Assembly (NCBI RefSeq): GCF_027912515.1
Contig: NZ_CP115464.1
Span: forward strand, 3,139,501 to 3,203,500
Direction of reading: 5' to 3'
Length of the DNA stretch: 64,000 bases
DNA from: Brevundimonas sp. NIBR10
Lineage (GTDB): Bacteria > Pseudomonadota > Alphaproteobacteria > Caulobacterales > Caulobacteraceae
The number at the start of each line of letters is the position of its first letter. Positions within the stretch are counted from its first letter, which is position 1. Shown in pieces: positions 63,972 to 64,000 of this stretch. The notes beneath the pieces were generated by a model. The model was given only the letters and a program-made list of their open reading frames with translations. It did no database searches and had not been told where the DNA came from. The translations under genes and the position numbers were made by a program.

Positions 63972-64000
63972 TCCGGATCATTTCGACCGTGACACGAAAG

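Overview
The window is a gene-dense, GC-rich chromosomal segment from an alphaproteobacterium, most likely a Caulobacterales member close to Brevundimonas. This rests on gene content and order, not on any marker RNA: the clpP-cicA-clpX neighbourhood known from Caulobacter, glnB-glnA, tatABC, radA-cvpA-purF, GTG/TTG starts and frequent 4-bp ATGA/GTGA gene overlaps. No rRNA, tRNA, CRISPR array or complete insertion sequence was seen.

Layout. 1-5.7 kb: an alpha/beta hydrolase, then a minus-strand unit (secreted protein, argS, adenine/adenosine deaminase) facing ispH. 5.8-9.6 kb: a very large secreted LamG-domain protein behind a perfect 12-bp palindrome that looks like a LacI-family operator. 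9.7-12.5 kb: an ADP-dependent NAD(P)HX dehydratase and the nitrogen pair glnB-glnA, ending in a clear terminator. 12.5-14.0 kb: a lone, less GC-rich methyltransferase gene that looks acquired. 14.1-18.9 kb: tatABC, rnhA, an NfeD/stomatin pair and small secreted proteins. 19-24.5 kb: Nudix, FAD oxidase, yaaA, 3-hydroxybutyrate dehydrogenase, a parDE-like locus and a patatin. 24.6-34.2 kb: Sua5/YceI/cytochrome b561, an acyl-CoA dehydrogenase, radA-cvpA-purF, a VOC protein, a second toxin-antitoxin locus and an SDR.

34.15-44.29 kb is the most interesting region: seven minus-strand genes, six of the joins overlapping by 4 bp or separated by only 7 bp. They encode a tail-anchored-like membrane protein, a helical cytoplasmic protein, a zinc-ribbon P-loop GTPase, a two-TM protein, a divergent SEDS (FtsW/RodA-like) polymerase with a large extra extracytoplasmic domain, a class B penicillin-binding-protein-like transpeptidase with all three active-site motifs, and a small membrane protein. 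I infer a dedicated peptidoglycan synthase under GTPase control.

44.4-64 kb: dctA, a 1.1-kb non-coding stretch rich in palindromes, an acyl-ACP/CoA synthetase, ygiD-wrbA, a VanY-type peptidase pair, an MFS-mazG-HAD-DUF1643 operon, clpX, cicA, clpP, a TPR protein, tig, an MBL-fold hydrolase and small proteins.

Two points recur. Both toxin genes of the two type II toxin-antitoxin loci are frameshifted while both antitoxins are intact. Three long imperfect palindromes of about 180-210 bp sit between genes and look like a MITE-type or intergenic repeat family.
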